Source: a virus. From it: 64,000 nucleotides of DNA. Under the pieces are notes generated by a model. That model was not told where the DNA came from. It made no database searches and saw only the letters and a list, made by a program, of their open reading frames with translations. The stretch's first letter is position 1, and each line of letters starts with the position of its first letter. Of this stretch, positions 47,374 to 55,952 are shown in pieces. The position numbers and the translations under genes were made by a program. The DNA is taken from the IMG/VR virus record IMGVR_UViG_3300036780_000171, positions 19,462-83,461 of that record, one strand, 5' to 3'.

Positions 47374-48212
47374 AACACATTAGAACCCCAGCCATAACAC
47401 CAAAATACTCACTTTTTATACCGTTCACACGCGAGTGGGTCTTGGACGAATTCTTACCGATGCTCGACTCGCTAGCAATACCTACCGAAGATACCGAAGC
47501 AGTTTTCTACAATGATACCAACGATTTATATTTACAAAGTCGGCTACGTTGGTATCTTGAGCAAAGCAGATTTGCTGGCGCAAAACTATATATGTCAAGA
47601 AACCAAGCGCCACCAGAAATTGGCGCTTCGACTATTAGGCGTGACCGCATTGTCGCCATGAAAAATAAAAGCCGTGAGTTACTCGATAACACAAAGTATG
47701 TTATTGGCCTTGAAGATGATACATTTCCGGTCTATAGCAACACAATTGTAAAGCTTATCGAGCATATTGAAGCTAAAGGTAATGAAAATGTCGGTTTTAT
47801 TAGCGGTATCGAACGTGGACGCTGGGGCTATGCTATCCTTGGAGCTTGGCAGGTCAATAATGTCCACGAACCAACCCATGCTAAGACAATGGCTTACAGG
47901 GAACAGGGAATGACTTCTGTTGATGCCGCTGGCTGGTACTGCTATATTACGCCGACAAGTCTGTATAAAGCCGCTGAGTACCATGTCGAAGGCGAATGCC
48001 TCGGCCCTGACGTCACGTATGGCCTTGACGTGCGACGACGTGGATTTAAGTGCCTCGTCGACTGGTCGCTGGTTTGCGGTCATAAGCTCAGAACCTATAG
48101 TTTGTTTCCTGGAAAAGATTGCATGGTGGTAGAATGGGAAAAGAAGGATAATACGTGGAATATCATACATGAGAATCTTGCACAAACCAGTAACAACCAC
48201 GAAGGCTGGTAA
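47367..48212 (+). CDS. Glycosyltransferase-like protein, 281 aa
   Basis: GT-A like: SLFIPFTREWVLDEFLPML, GASTIRRDRIVAMKNKSREL, YVIGLEDDTFPVYSNTI (DxD-type EDD), VEGECLGPDVTYGLDVRRRG. Acceptor unknown. Confidence 0.7.
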   Translation: MLEHIRTPAITPKYSLFIPFTREWVLDEFLPMLDSLAIPTEDTEAVFYNDTNDLYLQSRLRWYLEQSRFAGAKLYMSRNQAPPEIGASTIRRDRIVAMKNKSRELLDNTKYVIGLEDDTFPVYSNTIVKLIEHIEAKGNENVGFISGIERGRWGYAILGAWQVNNVHEPTHAKTMAYREQGMTSVDAAGWYCYITPTSLYKAAEYHVEGECLGPDVTYGLDVRRRGFKCLVDWSLVCGHKLRTYSLFPGKDCMVVEWEKKDNTWNIIHENLAQTSNNHEGW

Positions 48213-48627
48213 GAAATCATTTAATGACCGTTTTGTCGATATAGCCGATAAGGTTAGTTATGCCATTGGTACGCCAGTAAATATTGGCTTCTGGATTTTT
48301 GCGGTTGTTCTATGGATAGCACTTGGACCTTACTTTGCCAGTCATAGCTTTCTACCAAGCTGGTTTACTTCAAACGGATTTAACTTCCCGTTAAACACCG
48401 TTACCACGCTTGCCGAACTATATATCGGGTTTCTGGTGGCCGCAGCCACAAATCGCGCGCAAAAAGCTCTAACGCAGCTTTTTGACCATATGATGAAGTC
48501 GTTAGAAAATGACGAAATCGTGCAGGAAAACTTAACCAAGCTAATCCAAGACAACACTATTCTGACGCAGCAGGTACACGATTTAACCAACGAAATCCAT
48601 GAACATGTAGTCGGCAACCCTAAATAA
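48169..48627 (+). CDS. Low-affinity iron permease-like membrane protein
   Basis: 152 aa. FVDIADKVSYAIGTPVNIGF, two helices, NTVTTLAELYIGFLVAAATN and a coiled C-terminus resemble the small bacterial iron-permease-like family (PF04120 type). True transport function is unproven. Confidence 0.65.
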   Translation: MRILHKPVTTTKAGKKSFNDRFVDIADKVSYAIGTPVNIGFWIFAVVLWIALGPYFASHSFLPSWFTSNGFNFPLNTVTTLAELYIGFLVAAATNRAQKALTQLFDHMMKSLENDEIVQENLTKLIQDNTILTQQVHDLTNEIHEHVVGNPK

Positions 48628-48645
48628 GCATAAAAATCATTAAAC

Positions 48646-48687
48646 TGTGGATAACCCCTTGAATTAGTTTTTGCGGTGGTGTATATT
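48646..48687 (+). promoter_or_regulatory. DnaA-box promoter of the 48694 transcript
   Basis: TGTGGATAA (48646-48654), 4 nt, TTGAAT (48659-48664), 17 nt, TATATT (48682-48687); 6 nt to an ATG at 48694 that opens only four codons. Confidence 0.75.
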
Positions 48688-48693
48688 ATAATT

Positions 48694-48909
48694 ATGGTTG
48701 TGAAATAAAAAGCACAACCGGCACAATGACAAAGGGGAAATAGCAGCCATAAAATACGCCAAATAGAGTGCGGGCGCTTTCCCCCAAGTCATGGAAGACC
48801 AAAGAGCTTAACCGACGAGCAAGCTTTATCGGCGAGACTTGAGGCAATTTGAACATTAAAAATCTAGATACATGTAGGCACGCTACGGTCAGCGAGAAAG
48901 CAGGAAAAT
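48694..48909 (+). other. Transcribed stretch without a clear gene
   Basis: It begins with a four-codon frame and a GGTTGTG/CACAACC hairpin. A frame without a start (48724-48851) reads HGRPKSLTDEQALSARLEAI, resembling the end of a resolvase-type HTH, so it may be a gene remnant. It ends in the left arm of a 22-bp inverted repeat. Confidence 0.35.
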
Positions 48910-48996
48910 ATGCAGAAAAAGCAAAGCGTAAATTCACTTCCCGTGTCACTTGTCAAAGAATATGTTGGCAAAGGATACACAATTAAGTTGGCCTAA
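48910..48996 (+). CDS. Small peptide, 28 aa
   Basis: AGCAGGAAAAT ribosome site. MQKKQSVNSLPVSLVKEYVG; amphipathic. Two bases before the next gene. Confidence 0.4.
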   Translation: MQKKQSVNSLPVSLVKEYVGKGYTIKLA

Positions 48997-48998
48997 AT

Positions 48999-49190
48999 AT
49001 GAAATATATTTGGATTAAGCTTACTGACCAGCAGCATTGGGAACTAAAAACACTTGTAACTAACAAAATTGTTAGGCTACAAGAACAGCTACTCAAGAAA
49101 GAAGCTAAAGTTTGGAGAGATGAAATAGCTTTCCAAAAACGATTACTGGCCACACTATCCAAGGGTAAAATACCAACGGATAAGAGTTAG
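48999..49190 (+). CDS. Small coiled-coil protein, 63 aa
   Basis: YIWIKLTDQQHWELKTLVTN, then a Lys/Glu coiled coil. Inside the 22-bp inverted repeat. Unknown. Confidence 0.5.
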   Translation: MKYIWIKLTDQQHWELKTLVTNKIVRLQEQLLKKEAKVWRDEIAFQKRLLATLSKGKIPTDKS

Positions 49191-49306
49191 TTAAACTATA
49201 GATAACTAAACTAATACCGCTGACCGTAGCGTGCCTACAATTTGACCAGATAAAGAGTTTTGAAGATAAATTCTTGCCTTTGAGACTGCCTGGTCAAAAG
49301 AAATAC

Positions 49307-49335
49307 TTGCATTTTTAATTGCGGTAGTGTATAAT
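49307..49335 (+). promoter_or_regulatory. Phage-family promoter of 49383
   Basis: TTGCAT (49307-49312), 17 nt, TATAAT (49330-49335) in GTAGTGTATAAT. Leader of ~40 nt with AAAGGA. Confidence 0.75.
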
Positions 49336-49382
49336 ATAATTGTAAGGTCAAAAAATAAATACCCTATAAAGGAATTACCAAA

Positions 49383-49523
49383 ATGAAAAAATGCACAAAA
49401 TGTCACCGATATATTCGAAAACAAAAATCACTAATTCTACGGTTAAGCTTTGATACATATGCGTTGCTGACAATACTCGCATGGGTAATTGGCACGGGTA
49501 TCTACGAGGTCACCATAAAATAA
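49383..49523 (+). CDS. Small zinc/membrane protein, 46 aa
   Basis: MKKCTKCHRYIRK, a half zinc site, then a helix LLTILAWVIGTGIY. Confidence 0.5.
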   Translation: MKKCTKCHRYIRKQKSLILRLSFDTYALLTILAWVIGTGIYEVTIK

Positions 49524-49568
49524 AATGACATTTCACGATATAGGCATCATTTAACGAAAGAGGGGCTT

Positions 49569-49727
49569 ATGGATAAAAAACGGTTAATTAAGAACCTTGC
49601 GACAAAAACTAAGCAGGTTGAAACTGAACTCGAAGAAATCTATATACTTGTTGGCGAAAAGCTTAATGACTTAAAGCAATTTAATCTGACTATGGCTTCT
49701 CTCGCAGAGAAAGAAATGGATGAGTGA
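49569..49727 (+). CDS. Small coiled-coil protein, 52 aa
   Basis: AAAGAGGGGC ribosome site. KQVETELEEIYILVGEKLND. Overlaps the next gene by 8 bp. Confidence 0.5.
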   Translation: MDKKRLIKNLATKTKQVETELEEIYILVGEKLNDLKQFNLTMASLAEKEMDE

Positions 49728-49932
49728 AATGAACTTACAATTAAAGCTTAAACAACTATTCTGTAAACATGAAGAATGGGGCAGCCTTTTTAGAATCACA
49801 GAAGGTACGTTTCATGACTGGCATGTTTACTATAACCGGCGATGCGCCAAGTGCGGCAAGTCCTTGCCAGACCAGACCCGGGTCGGAGAATCACGTGATA
49901 CACTATTCGGGTCAGTGCTTGGCAACAAGTAG
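49720..49932 (+). CDS. Small protein with C2H/C2 zinc-like pattern, 70 aa
   Basis: LFCKHEEWGS and RRCAKCGKSLPDQ are like the short CKH..CxxCG proteins of phages. Last clear gene of the rightward operon. Confidence 0.6.
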   Translation: MSEMNLQLKLKQLFCKHEEWGSLFRITEGTFHDWHVYYNRRCAKCGKSLPDQTRVGESRDTLFGSVLGNK

Positions 49933-49986
49933 TCTGATAGCAGGGGTAGTTAGCGTCACTGGAGAGCGGCTTTTGTCGACTAAAGA

Positions 49987-50196
49987 TTGTGCGCGTATCT
50001 AAAGGGTATACACTTTTGGTACGAAATACGTTCTCACCCTGCGCCTAGGCTATTTGCTTATGTTCCTAATCGGCATATACTAGATATCTTAAGGGAGATA
50101 TGCGGCTTGCCCGCTCACTTTGAAGCAGACCAAACGCAAGGTAACAAAAACCAAGGCTATAGACTTCAAGTTATACTACGAATACATGGAACATGA
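49987..50196 (+). pseudogene. Possible gene remnant
   Basis: An open stretch with HFWYEIRSHPAPRLFAYVPN and LPAHFEADQTQGNKNQGYRL looks coding, but it has no ribosome site and lies between the last gene and the terminator. May be a remnant of a homing endonuclease. Confidence 0.3.
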
Positions 50197-50214
50197 AAAA
50201 GTGTTCTTTAAGCA

Positions 50215-50248
50215 CTAAAATAACCCCCGAAAATGAGGGTTATTTTAG
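50215..50248. terminator. Bidirectional terminator between operons
   Basis: 12 bp stem CTAAAATAACCC/GGGTTATTTTAG with a 10 nt loop; A/T runs on both sides. It serves the rightward operon and the lysis end of the leftward structural operon. Confidence 0.85.
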
Positions 50249-50268
50249 ACTCGTTGTCATTGAATAGC

Positions 50269-50550
50269 CTATTGTGTTGGCTGGTCGGCTGATTGTTCAC
50301 CGGCTGCTGGTTCAGCAGTAGCCTCTTCACTGCCTGCAGAGCTATCGGCTGGCGTAGCAGACTGATCTTCACTTGTCGTGTCGCTGGCATTATCAGCTGG
50401 TGGCGCGACAGTATAACCAAGATTCACAAGGCAAGCAACAACTGCATCAAGCACTTGGTCGCCCACGCTGGCCTTCTGGTTACTTAATACTTCGGCAGCT
50501 TGCTGTAATACGGCGACTGCTTCATTCACCTTAGAGACTGCATCTTGCAT
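50269..50550 (-). CDS. Hypothetical protein of the lysis region, 93 aa
   Basis: Start MQDAVSKVNEAV after AGGA. Helical N-half, then an acidic Ala/Glu/Ser/Pro-rich tail (GSEEATAEPAAGEQSADQPT). Unknown. Confidence 0.55.
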   Translation of the reverse strand: MQDAVSKVNEAVAVLQQAAEVLSNQKASVGDQVLDAVVACLVNLGYTVAPPADNASDTTSEDQSATPADSSAGSEEATAEPAAGEQSADQPTQ

Positions 50551-50594
50551 GGTTTTATCCTTCCTTTCTTCTATGATTTTAACATGAATCTTTT

Positions 50595-50885
50595 TCATTG
50601 TACTAAAGGAGGCTTTGGTTTGCTAGTATCCGGTTGCATAACGACGGTTGTACTGGTTGTTGGGTTCGGGTTGGCAGCAGCGGGCTGCACTGTCTGGCTA
50701 GTTTGGTAGGATGTTTCAAGCTTGACCGCAAAGTTCCACACGGCCGAAATACCTGCGGCGGCGGCGCTTAGCACCGCATCCTTGCCAAAGCTAAAGTTAG
50801 TAGCTGCCCACAGTGGTACAGCGGCTTCGACAAACGTTTTAGCAGCCTTAACCACTATATCACCGACGTGTTGCTTTATTGTCAT
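50595..50885 (-). CDS. Putative holin
   Basis: 96 aa. KTFVEAAVPLWAAT and DAVLSAAAAGISAVWNFAV resemble r1t-type holins with two weak helices; a Pro/Thr-rich tail follows. Directly downstream of the endolysin gene. Confidence 0.6.
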   Translation of the reverse strand: MTIKQHVGDIVVKAAKTFVEAAVPLWAATNFSFGKDAVLSAAAAGISAVWNFAVKLETSYQTSQTVQPAAANPNPTTSTTVVMQPDTSKPKPPLVQ

Positions 50886-50893
50886 TTTAACTC

Positions 50894-51508
50894 CTATCGT
50901 ACCCTTACCCGTTCACCAACGTAGATAAGGTTAATATTAGTAATGGTTGGATTTAGCTTCTCAAAGATTGCGAGCGTAAGGCCGTATTCTTTTTTGAACT
51001 TAGCACAAATGCCCGTAACCGTATCACCTCTCACCACATTGTAATACTCTGGTTGTACGACTGGTGTTGCACTTGACTTGAGCCGTAGGAAACCAAAGAC
51101 ATCGGTGTAGGTATGCTGCACATCATGAGCGGCCGGATAGCCATTTGAAGCCCTTACTCCGCCCCAGTTTGAATCAAAGCCGGTATAGCCCGAAGAAGTC
51201 ACGTTTGCCACTACAATGTCGATATGGCCGGCAAGTGGCGAATTAATTAGGTTCGAAGCTCCATACACTGCTATATCACCGACTTTCGGCAGCGCCGGCC
51301 GGGCAATCTTATCGAAGTGAGATTGAAGCACGCTATTGCTAAATTCAGTCCACCAGTCAACAGCATAAGGCGCGTACAATACCGGCGCATTCAGAACCTG
51401 TTTACAATATTCAGCAACGAGCTGTACACACTGGCCGGTGTCGCTAGGGATACCATCAAAGTCAATTGCTTTACCTTGATAAGTCTGAATAAATTGCGCT
51501 AAGGTCAT
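50894..51508 (-). CDS. Endolysin: CHAP peptidase plus LysM
   Basis: 204 aa. N-terminal CHAP domain with DTGQCVQLVAEYC (catalytic Cys), GDIAVYG and GHIDIV (catalytic His), ending ~150. C-terminal LysM (YNVVRGDTVTGICAKFKKEY, LNPTI, IYVGERV) binds peptidoglycan. Cleaves peptide bonds of the wall at lysis. Confidence 0.9.
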   Translation of the reverse strand: MTLAQFIQTYQGKAIDFDGIPSDTGQCVQLVAEYCKQVLNAPVLYAPYAVDWWTEFSNSVLQSHFDKIARPALPKVGDIAVYGASNLINSPLAGHIDIVVANVTSSGYTGFDSNWGGVRASNGYPAAHDVQHTYTDVFGFLRLKSSATPVVQPEYYNVVRGDTVTGICAKFKKEYGLTLAIFEKLNPTITNINLIYVGERVRVR

Positions 51509-51560
51509 TTGTAAGCCTCTTTATAGTTCCATTATACCGCGTAATTAGCAATACACAAGC

Positions 51561-52025
51561 TTATTTTTTTAGCGTAAATGACTGTGAATGGAACGTAATG
51601 GTCGTTGTTTTCAAAGGGTTTATCTTATACGTCACGGTAAACATAAAATAGTAGGTAGTATCGTTAGCGATATATGGTGGCAGAGCAATTGGTGCTTCGG
51701 TTTTTAGGCAACCTTTGGCCTGCGATTCTATCGGCCAAGGAAGCTTAATTATAGCGCTTGGGCTTACCAATTGAGCGTTGACAGTGCCTTTTATATTGCT
51801 ACTTTTACAGTAATCGAATGTAACCAGCTCGTAAAGTCCTGTTGTATTAGTTACTGGCCGTACGGGCAGTGGATTTTCCCTTATCTGCAGTATATTTGTA
51901 CTCTGCGTGTTCCAGTAAAGCAACATACCGCCGGTAACAATTAGTCCTACTACGACTAGATAGGCTAGATACTCGAAGATTCTCTGCATAACGAGTTTGT
52001 TACGTGGCTGTTTTTCTTCATCCAT
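51561..52025 (-). CDS. Membrane-anchored hypothetical protein, 154 aa
   Basis: One helix (IFEYLAYLVVVGLIVTGGML) then an external beta-rich domain. Overlaps the upstream gene by 1 bp. Could be part of the lysis module. Confidence 0.55.
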   Translation of the reverse strand: MDEEKQPRNKLVMQRIFEYLAYLVVVGLIVTGGMLLYWNTQSTNILQIRENPLPVRPVTNTTGLYELVTFDYCKSSNIKGTVNAQLVSPSAIIKLPWPIESQAKGCLKTEAPIALPPYIANDTTYYFMFTVTYKINPLKTTTITFHSQSFTLKK

Positions 52026-52309
52026 TACTGATGACCCCCATGTAATCCAATGGCATACAAAATACTGGCAATGACAATGATGCCCATGGCAGCAATTAGG
52101 CCGTATACAATACGCCTGACAGGGTCAAACTGAGCTTGGGAAACATAGGAATTTTTAATTGGTTCAAATTCTGCTCGTGGCACATACTGCGAAGTCACGG
52201 TATTGGTAAGTTTGTCGACTGAGTCACGCAAATACTTTACATCCTGGCCAATTAGAGCCAACTTAACGTTGTCTGACTGTGGCTGTTCGTTAGTGGCTGA
52301 ATTATCCAT
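52025..52309 (-). CDS. Coiled-coil membrane protein, 94 aa (holin-like)
   Basis: Start at MDNSATNEQPQ. A coil (DVKYLRDSVDKLTNTVTSQY) followed by one helix (YGLIAAMGIIVIASILYAIG), similar in layout to XhlA-type lysis proteins. Confidence 0.6.
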   Translation of the reverse strand: MDNSATNEQPQSDNVKLALIGQDVKYLRDSVDKLTNTVTSQYVPRAEFEPIKNSYVSQAQFDPVRRIVYGLIAAMGIIVIASILYAIGLHGGHQ

Positions 52310-52361
52310 ATGGCAACTAGTATGCCGCAGCAATGCACACCACGTCAATAAAAAATACCAC

Positions 52362-55148
52362 TTAAGTTATGCTGACCTGGGTTGGCGATGTTGGGTTATT
52401 GCTGGTCTGCACCTGTTGCACCGCATCTTGTGCGTCGTTCAGAGCGTTATTAATTTTTGGCGGCACGGTTGAAGCACTAAGGTTAACCGAGTATCCATTG
52501 TAATCAACTTCACTAATTTGCAGATTCACCGCGCCGCTCATGCCTTGTATGAAGAACACGTCGCCAGGCTTGATGCTCTCGATATTGTAGCCATCGTTTG
52601 GCTGGGCAAGCACCGTCACTGGTGCACGCGAGGTCGGCAGCTTGGATTGCGTAATAATTTTGGTAGCTACCTGTAGCGCCGCCGCTGATGTAATAATATT
52701 GCTGTCACTATAAACCTGTACGCGTTTGCCATAGCGCGAAATACTGGCAGTATTAAAGTAGTTATAGAATAAGTTTTTGGCACCGCTCGAAGTCGGGCCA
52801 CCAACCACCAGCACATCGTTAACCACCGTTTCCATAGTCTTCTGCAGCTGGATACTTGTTATATCCTTGCCGATAGTAAAGTAATGCTTGGGCGTGGTTT
52901 GCATGGCATGGAAATGCAGATAGTTCGTGGCCATGTCCACATACCAGTACCAGCCTGCTGGCGCAAAGTCGTTACATACCTGGATGGCTTCCAAAACCGT
53001 GTTGGTCTGGAACGTATAAGTCATGGTCGTGCCAGGGTCGTCAATGGTTGTCGGAATACCATTGTCATCAAGCGGAATTATAATATTGCCACCCTGGATA
53101 TTGTAGTTGCTGATAAGGTCTTGTAATACCGTCTGGATGTCTTCGGCAGTGTAGGTAACTGTAGTGTTGCCAACACTTGAGTAGGTCGTTAGATCGGTAA
53201 TATCGAGGGTAGTATGTTGTGTCCAAGTCGAGCCGCTATAGGTTGCCAGGTTACCGCCGGAATAAGTGTTGGTGTTTGAGTATGGCATGTAAGCACTGGC
53301 ACCAGCTTTAGCTACAACCACCACCCAATACTTCGAACTGGCAGTTACCGTAATATTTGGCGAGAAATTAATATAGGTATCGCCATCGTCACCAATATTA
53401 CCAGGGTAGGCAAATTCAATATGGTAGAGTGCGGTCGTATTATCCGGCGTATTACTGCCATTATCCTTGTAAATATAGAGGTCGACCCCTGGGCCAGTCC
53501 ATGAAAACGGCACTGACATGCTTGAAAGGTTGGTTATACCACTGCCGGTTGTCCAACTCTGCGCGATGCGCGCATACGGGCCATAGTCACCGTTATACTT
53601 GAGTGGAATAGTTACATCTGCCGTTGGGTCAGCAATGGCTAAGTACTGGCTAAACTCCGCGCCATAGCTCAATACAATAATATCCAAGTACTCGTTATCC
53701 GGCTCAATGTTTGGTGTATAGCTGCTTAAGTAGCCTAACATTATTATCTGCCCATTCGGGTAGTCTTCCGTAAAGGCTTTTACGACAATATGGTTGTTAT
53801 AGTCGACCAAGGTGCCTTCGCCAAAATTCGTGGGGTCAACGCCGCGCCGGATAGTTAGTTGGCCGCCAGGGTTATTCACTTGCTGCGGGAATTGCGGGTC
53901 GGTAATAACATCGGCATACTGACCCACAAAAGTTGGCACTTGCGTATGCAAGGCTTGGGGTGTGTACACGTCGTAGGTAAAGTATCTTTGGAAGTTTTTT
54001 ATAAATGTAATATTTGAGTTATCGCCTAAGTCTAGGCTGCGGTAGGCAATGACCGGCGAACCCTCGATATTAATATCACGGGCTGACCACCAACTGACCA
54101 TTAAAGTAGCGCTGCCGATATTTATGCTGGCCTGTGAGCCAACGATACTTGACACCAGACTAATATTTGAATAGTTCAGACCGTTTGGTGTGTTGGCAAA
54201 CGCTGTAATGGTTTGCGTCGTACCACTCGTGAATATCCATGATGTGCCAGCATCGAGCGCCCAAGTAGAAATTGTATTGCTGCCGGTAATAATATTGGCG
54301 GTACCACTATTTGCCTCAAACTCAAAGAGCGTATTATTGCCGGTGATAGTAAGATGACCGAAGTTATTATATATATATGGCCATGTTAGGCCACCACCGT
54401 TAAATGTGGTGGCAGGCGAAGTAATAGCAGCATTACTAGTGGTATCAAAAGTAAACTTTGACCCCGCACCGCTATTAAGCACAGTCAGACCAGTTATTAC
54501 TGAAATATCCAGCAGTTTGCTAATGAACATGTTGGTACCGCTGCTAAAGTCAACTGTCCGTGTGTTTGTAGAGTTGCTAACAGTAAATGTGTCAACGTAT
54601 ACAGCAGATACTTCAAGCTCATGGGGACCAAAATCGTTGTAAGGCATCGTAACGGTACCTTGTAGAACATCGAAATAGTTGACCGTGGTAAAAGTTGCAT
54701 CCCATGAACCACCACCAGCTGACTGGCCATTACTTATAGTGAAAGTTGCACCACTACCATTAAACCCAAGGTATGGAAGATAGCTTCTACAGAACTGTGT
54801 GTACACACTAGTCGCAGTCATAATACAACCGCCCAAACCAGAAGTAGTATTCATGAAACCTACTTCGCCGCCAAAAAAGATATTACCCGCCACTGATATT
54901 TGGTAGTTATTGCTATCCCATTTCAGATACATGGTTTTAGTAGTATCAAAAACCGCCGCACCCATAGTAAGGCTGCCAAGCGTTGCAGCCGCGTTAATGG
55001 TAATTGTCGGGCTGCCTGAACTACTGTTTACAATTGCCGCATCGCTTGCGCCAGGAACCGAAGCGCCGCCGGTACCACCGCTGGTGGTCGACCAGTGCGA
55101 GGTATCATTCCAGTTTCCAGAACCGCCGCGCCAGTAACGATTTGCCAT
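52362..55148 (-). CDS. Large tail protein: fiber-like N-terminus fused to a tail hub
   Basis: 928 aa. The N-terminus (NRYWRGGSGNWNDTSHWSTT) belongs to a family of repetitive beta proteins seen in tail fibers. Around residue 400 on (QLTIRRGVDPTNFGEGTLVD, IVLSYGAEFSQYLA) it becomes a Gp37/ReqiPepy6-like baseplate hub. The C-terminus (FFIQGMSGAVNLQISEVDYN) is typical of siphovirus tail endopeptidase-like proteins. Likely contacts the host. Confidence 0.72.
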   Translation of the reverse strand: MANRYWRGGSGNWNDTSHWSTTSGGTGGASVPGASDAAIVNSSSGSPTITINAAATLGSLTMGAAVFDTTKTMYLKWDSNNYQISVAGNIFFGGEVGFMNTTSGLGGCIMTATSVYTQFCRSYLPYLGFNGSGATFTISNGQSAGGGSWDATFTTVNYFDVLQGTVTMPYNDFGPHELEVSAVYVDTFTVSNSTNTRTVDFSSGTNMFISKLLDISVITGLTVLNSGAGSKFTFDTTSNAAITSPATTFNGGGLTWPYIYNNFGHLTITGNNTLFEFEANSGTANIITGSNTISTWALDAGTSWIFTSGTTQTITAFANTPNGLNYSNISLVSSIVGSQASINIGSATLMVSWWSARDINIEGSPVIAYRSLDLGDNSNITFIKNFQRYFTYDVYTPQALHTQVPTFVGQYADVITDPQFPQQVNNPGGQLTIRRGVDPTNFGEGTLVDYNNHIVVKAFTEDYPNGQIIMLGYLSSYTPNIEPDNEYLDIIVLSYGAEFSQYLAIADPTADVTIPLKYNGDYGPYARIAQSWTTGSGITNLSSMSVPFSWTGPGVDLYIYKDNGSNTPDNTTALYHIEFAYPGNIGDDGDTYINFSPNITVTASSKYWVVVVAKAGASAYMPYSNTNTYSGGNLATYSGSTWTQHTTLDITDLTTYSSVGNTTVTYTAEDIQTVLQDLISNYNIQGGNIIIPLDDNGIPTTIDDPGTTMTYTFQTNTVLEAIQVCNDFAPAGWYWYVDMATNYLHFHAMQTTPKHYFTIGKDITSIQLQKTMETVVNDVLVVGGPTSSGAKNLFYNYFNTASISRYGKRVQVYSDSNIITSAAALQVATKIITQSKLPTSRAPVTVLAQPNDGYNIESIKPGDVFFIQGMSGAVNLQISEVDYNGYSVNLSASTVPPKINNALNDAQDAVQQVQTSNNPTSPTQVSIT

Positions 55149-55948
55149 TATACATACCTCTTAATATATGCACCGCTCACCACAATACTTCTGGCAGAAA
55201 ACGTATCACTAAAGCTAACTTGACCATTTCCCACCGGCCAGACTGGTAATGCACCCGACCATGGAGTTGTCACGCCATTTACTGTAATACGCCGGTTCTT
55301 AATATCGACTATGAGTACATCAGAAGCTGCCCATGCCCGGGTGATTGTAGTTGCCAGGCCGGTACTAGGATTGGTAATAATAATGCTATCGCTGGCGTTG
55401 ACGGTCGTAAAACTACTTAAAGTTAGGGTAAATACTGGCCGCGCATCCCAAGTACCGCCAAGGGTCATTGAATAAGTAGTTGGTGATGCGGTAATAGTAC
55501 CGAGCGATAGGTTTGTGCTCACCGTATCGTACCCAAACGGGTCGTATGCGTTAAAGTGTACCTCAAAGTTGGCATAGCCGCCATAGGCCGCGCGGCCACT
55601 GCCAAAGTCGGGAAAGTTTGTGTTATCACTTAGCGTACAAGTGAATTGCCGATTGCTACCGGCACTAGGCAGCTGAAAGATGCTTGACTGTGGTGAAATA
55701 ACTGATAACAACGTATCACGCGCTGTCTCAAAACTTGACTTATTAGGTGCCACAAAAGAGCAGTACATGATAATCTCGCGATAATCGAAGAAGCTTGAAA
55801 CAATGGCCTCGCCGCTCACGCGAGCCAGCTTATAGCTTTCCAAGGCTCGTTGCGGGATAGTATAGACATCAACCGCATTGACCATAAAGTTTGGTATGGT
55901 ATTTAGCAATGTGCCGTTAACATATACGTTATCGCCCGGGTATACCAT
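55148..55948 (-). CDS. Distal tail protein (Dit-like)
   Basis: 266 aa. REIIMYCSFVAPNKSSFETA, ANFEVHFNAYDPFGYD; position between tape measure and hub. Forms the ring joining tube and baseplate. Confidence 0.78.
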   Translation of the reverse strand: MVYPGDNVYVNGTLLNTIPNFMVNAVDVYTIPQRALESYKLARVSGEAIVSSFFDYREIIMYCSFVAPNKSSFETARDTLLSVISPQSSIFQLPSAGSNRQFTCTLSDNTNFPDFGSGRAAYGGYANFEVHFNAYDPFGYDTVSTNLSLGTITASPTTYSMTLGGTWDARPVFTLTLSSFTTVNASDSIIITNPSTGLATTITRAWAASDVLIVDIKNRRITVNGVTTPWSGALPVWPVGNGQVSFSDTFSARSIVVSGAYIKRYV

Positions 55949-55952
55949 ATAA

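Larger units (their letters stand above)
48873..49239. repeat. 22-bp perfect inverted repeat flanking two small genes
   Basis: Arms at 48873-48894 and 49218-49239, identical over 22 bp in opposite orientation, 323 bp apart. The arms begin TGTAGGCACG and end CGTGCCTACA. Enclosed: the 28 aa and 63 aa frames. Confidence 0.85.

Noticed and set aside
49987-50196. Full homing endonuclease after the last rightward gene
   Set aside because: No catalytic motif remains and no start signal; kept only as a possible remnant.
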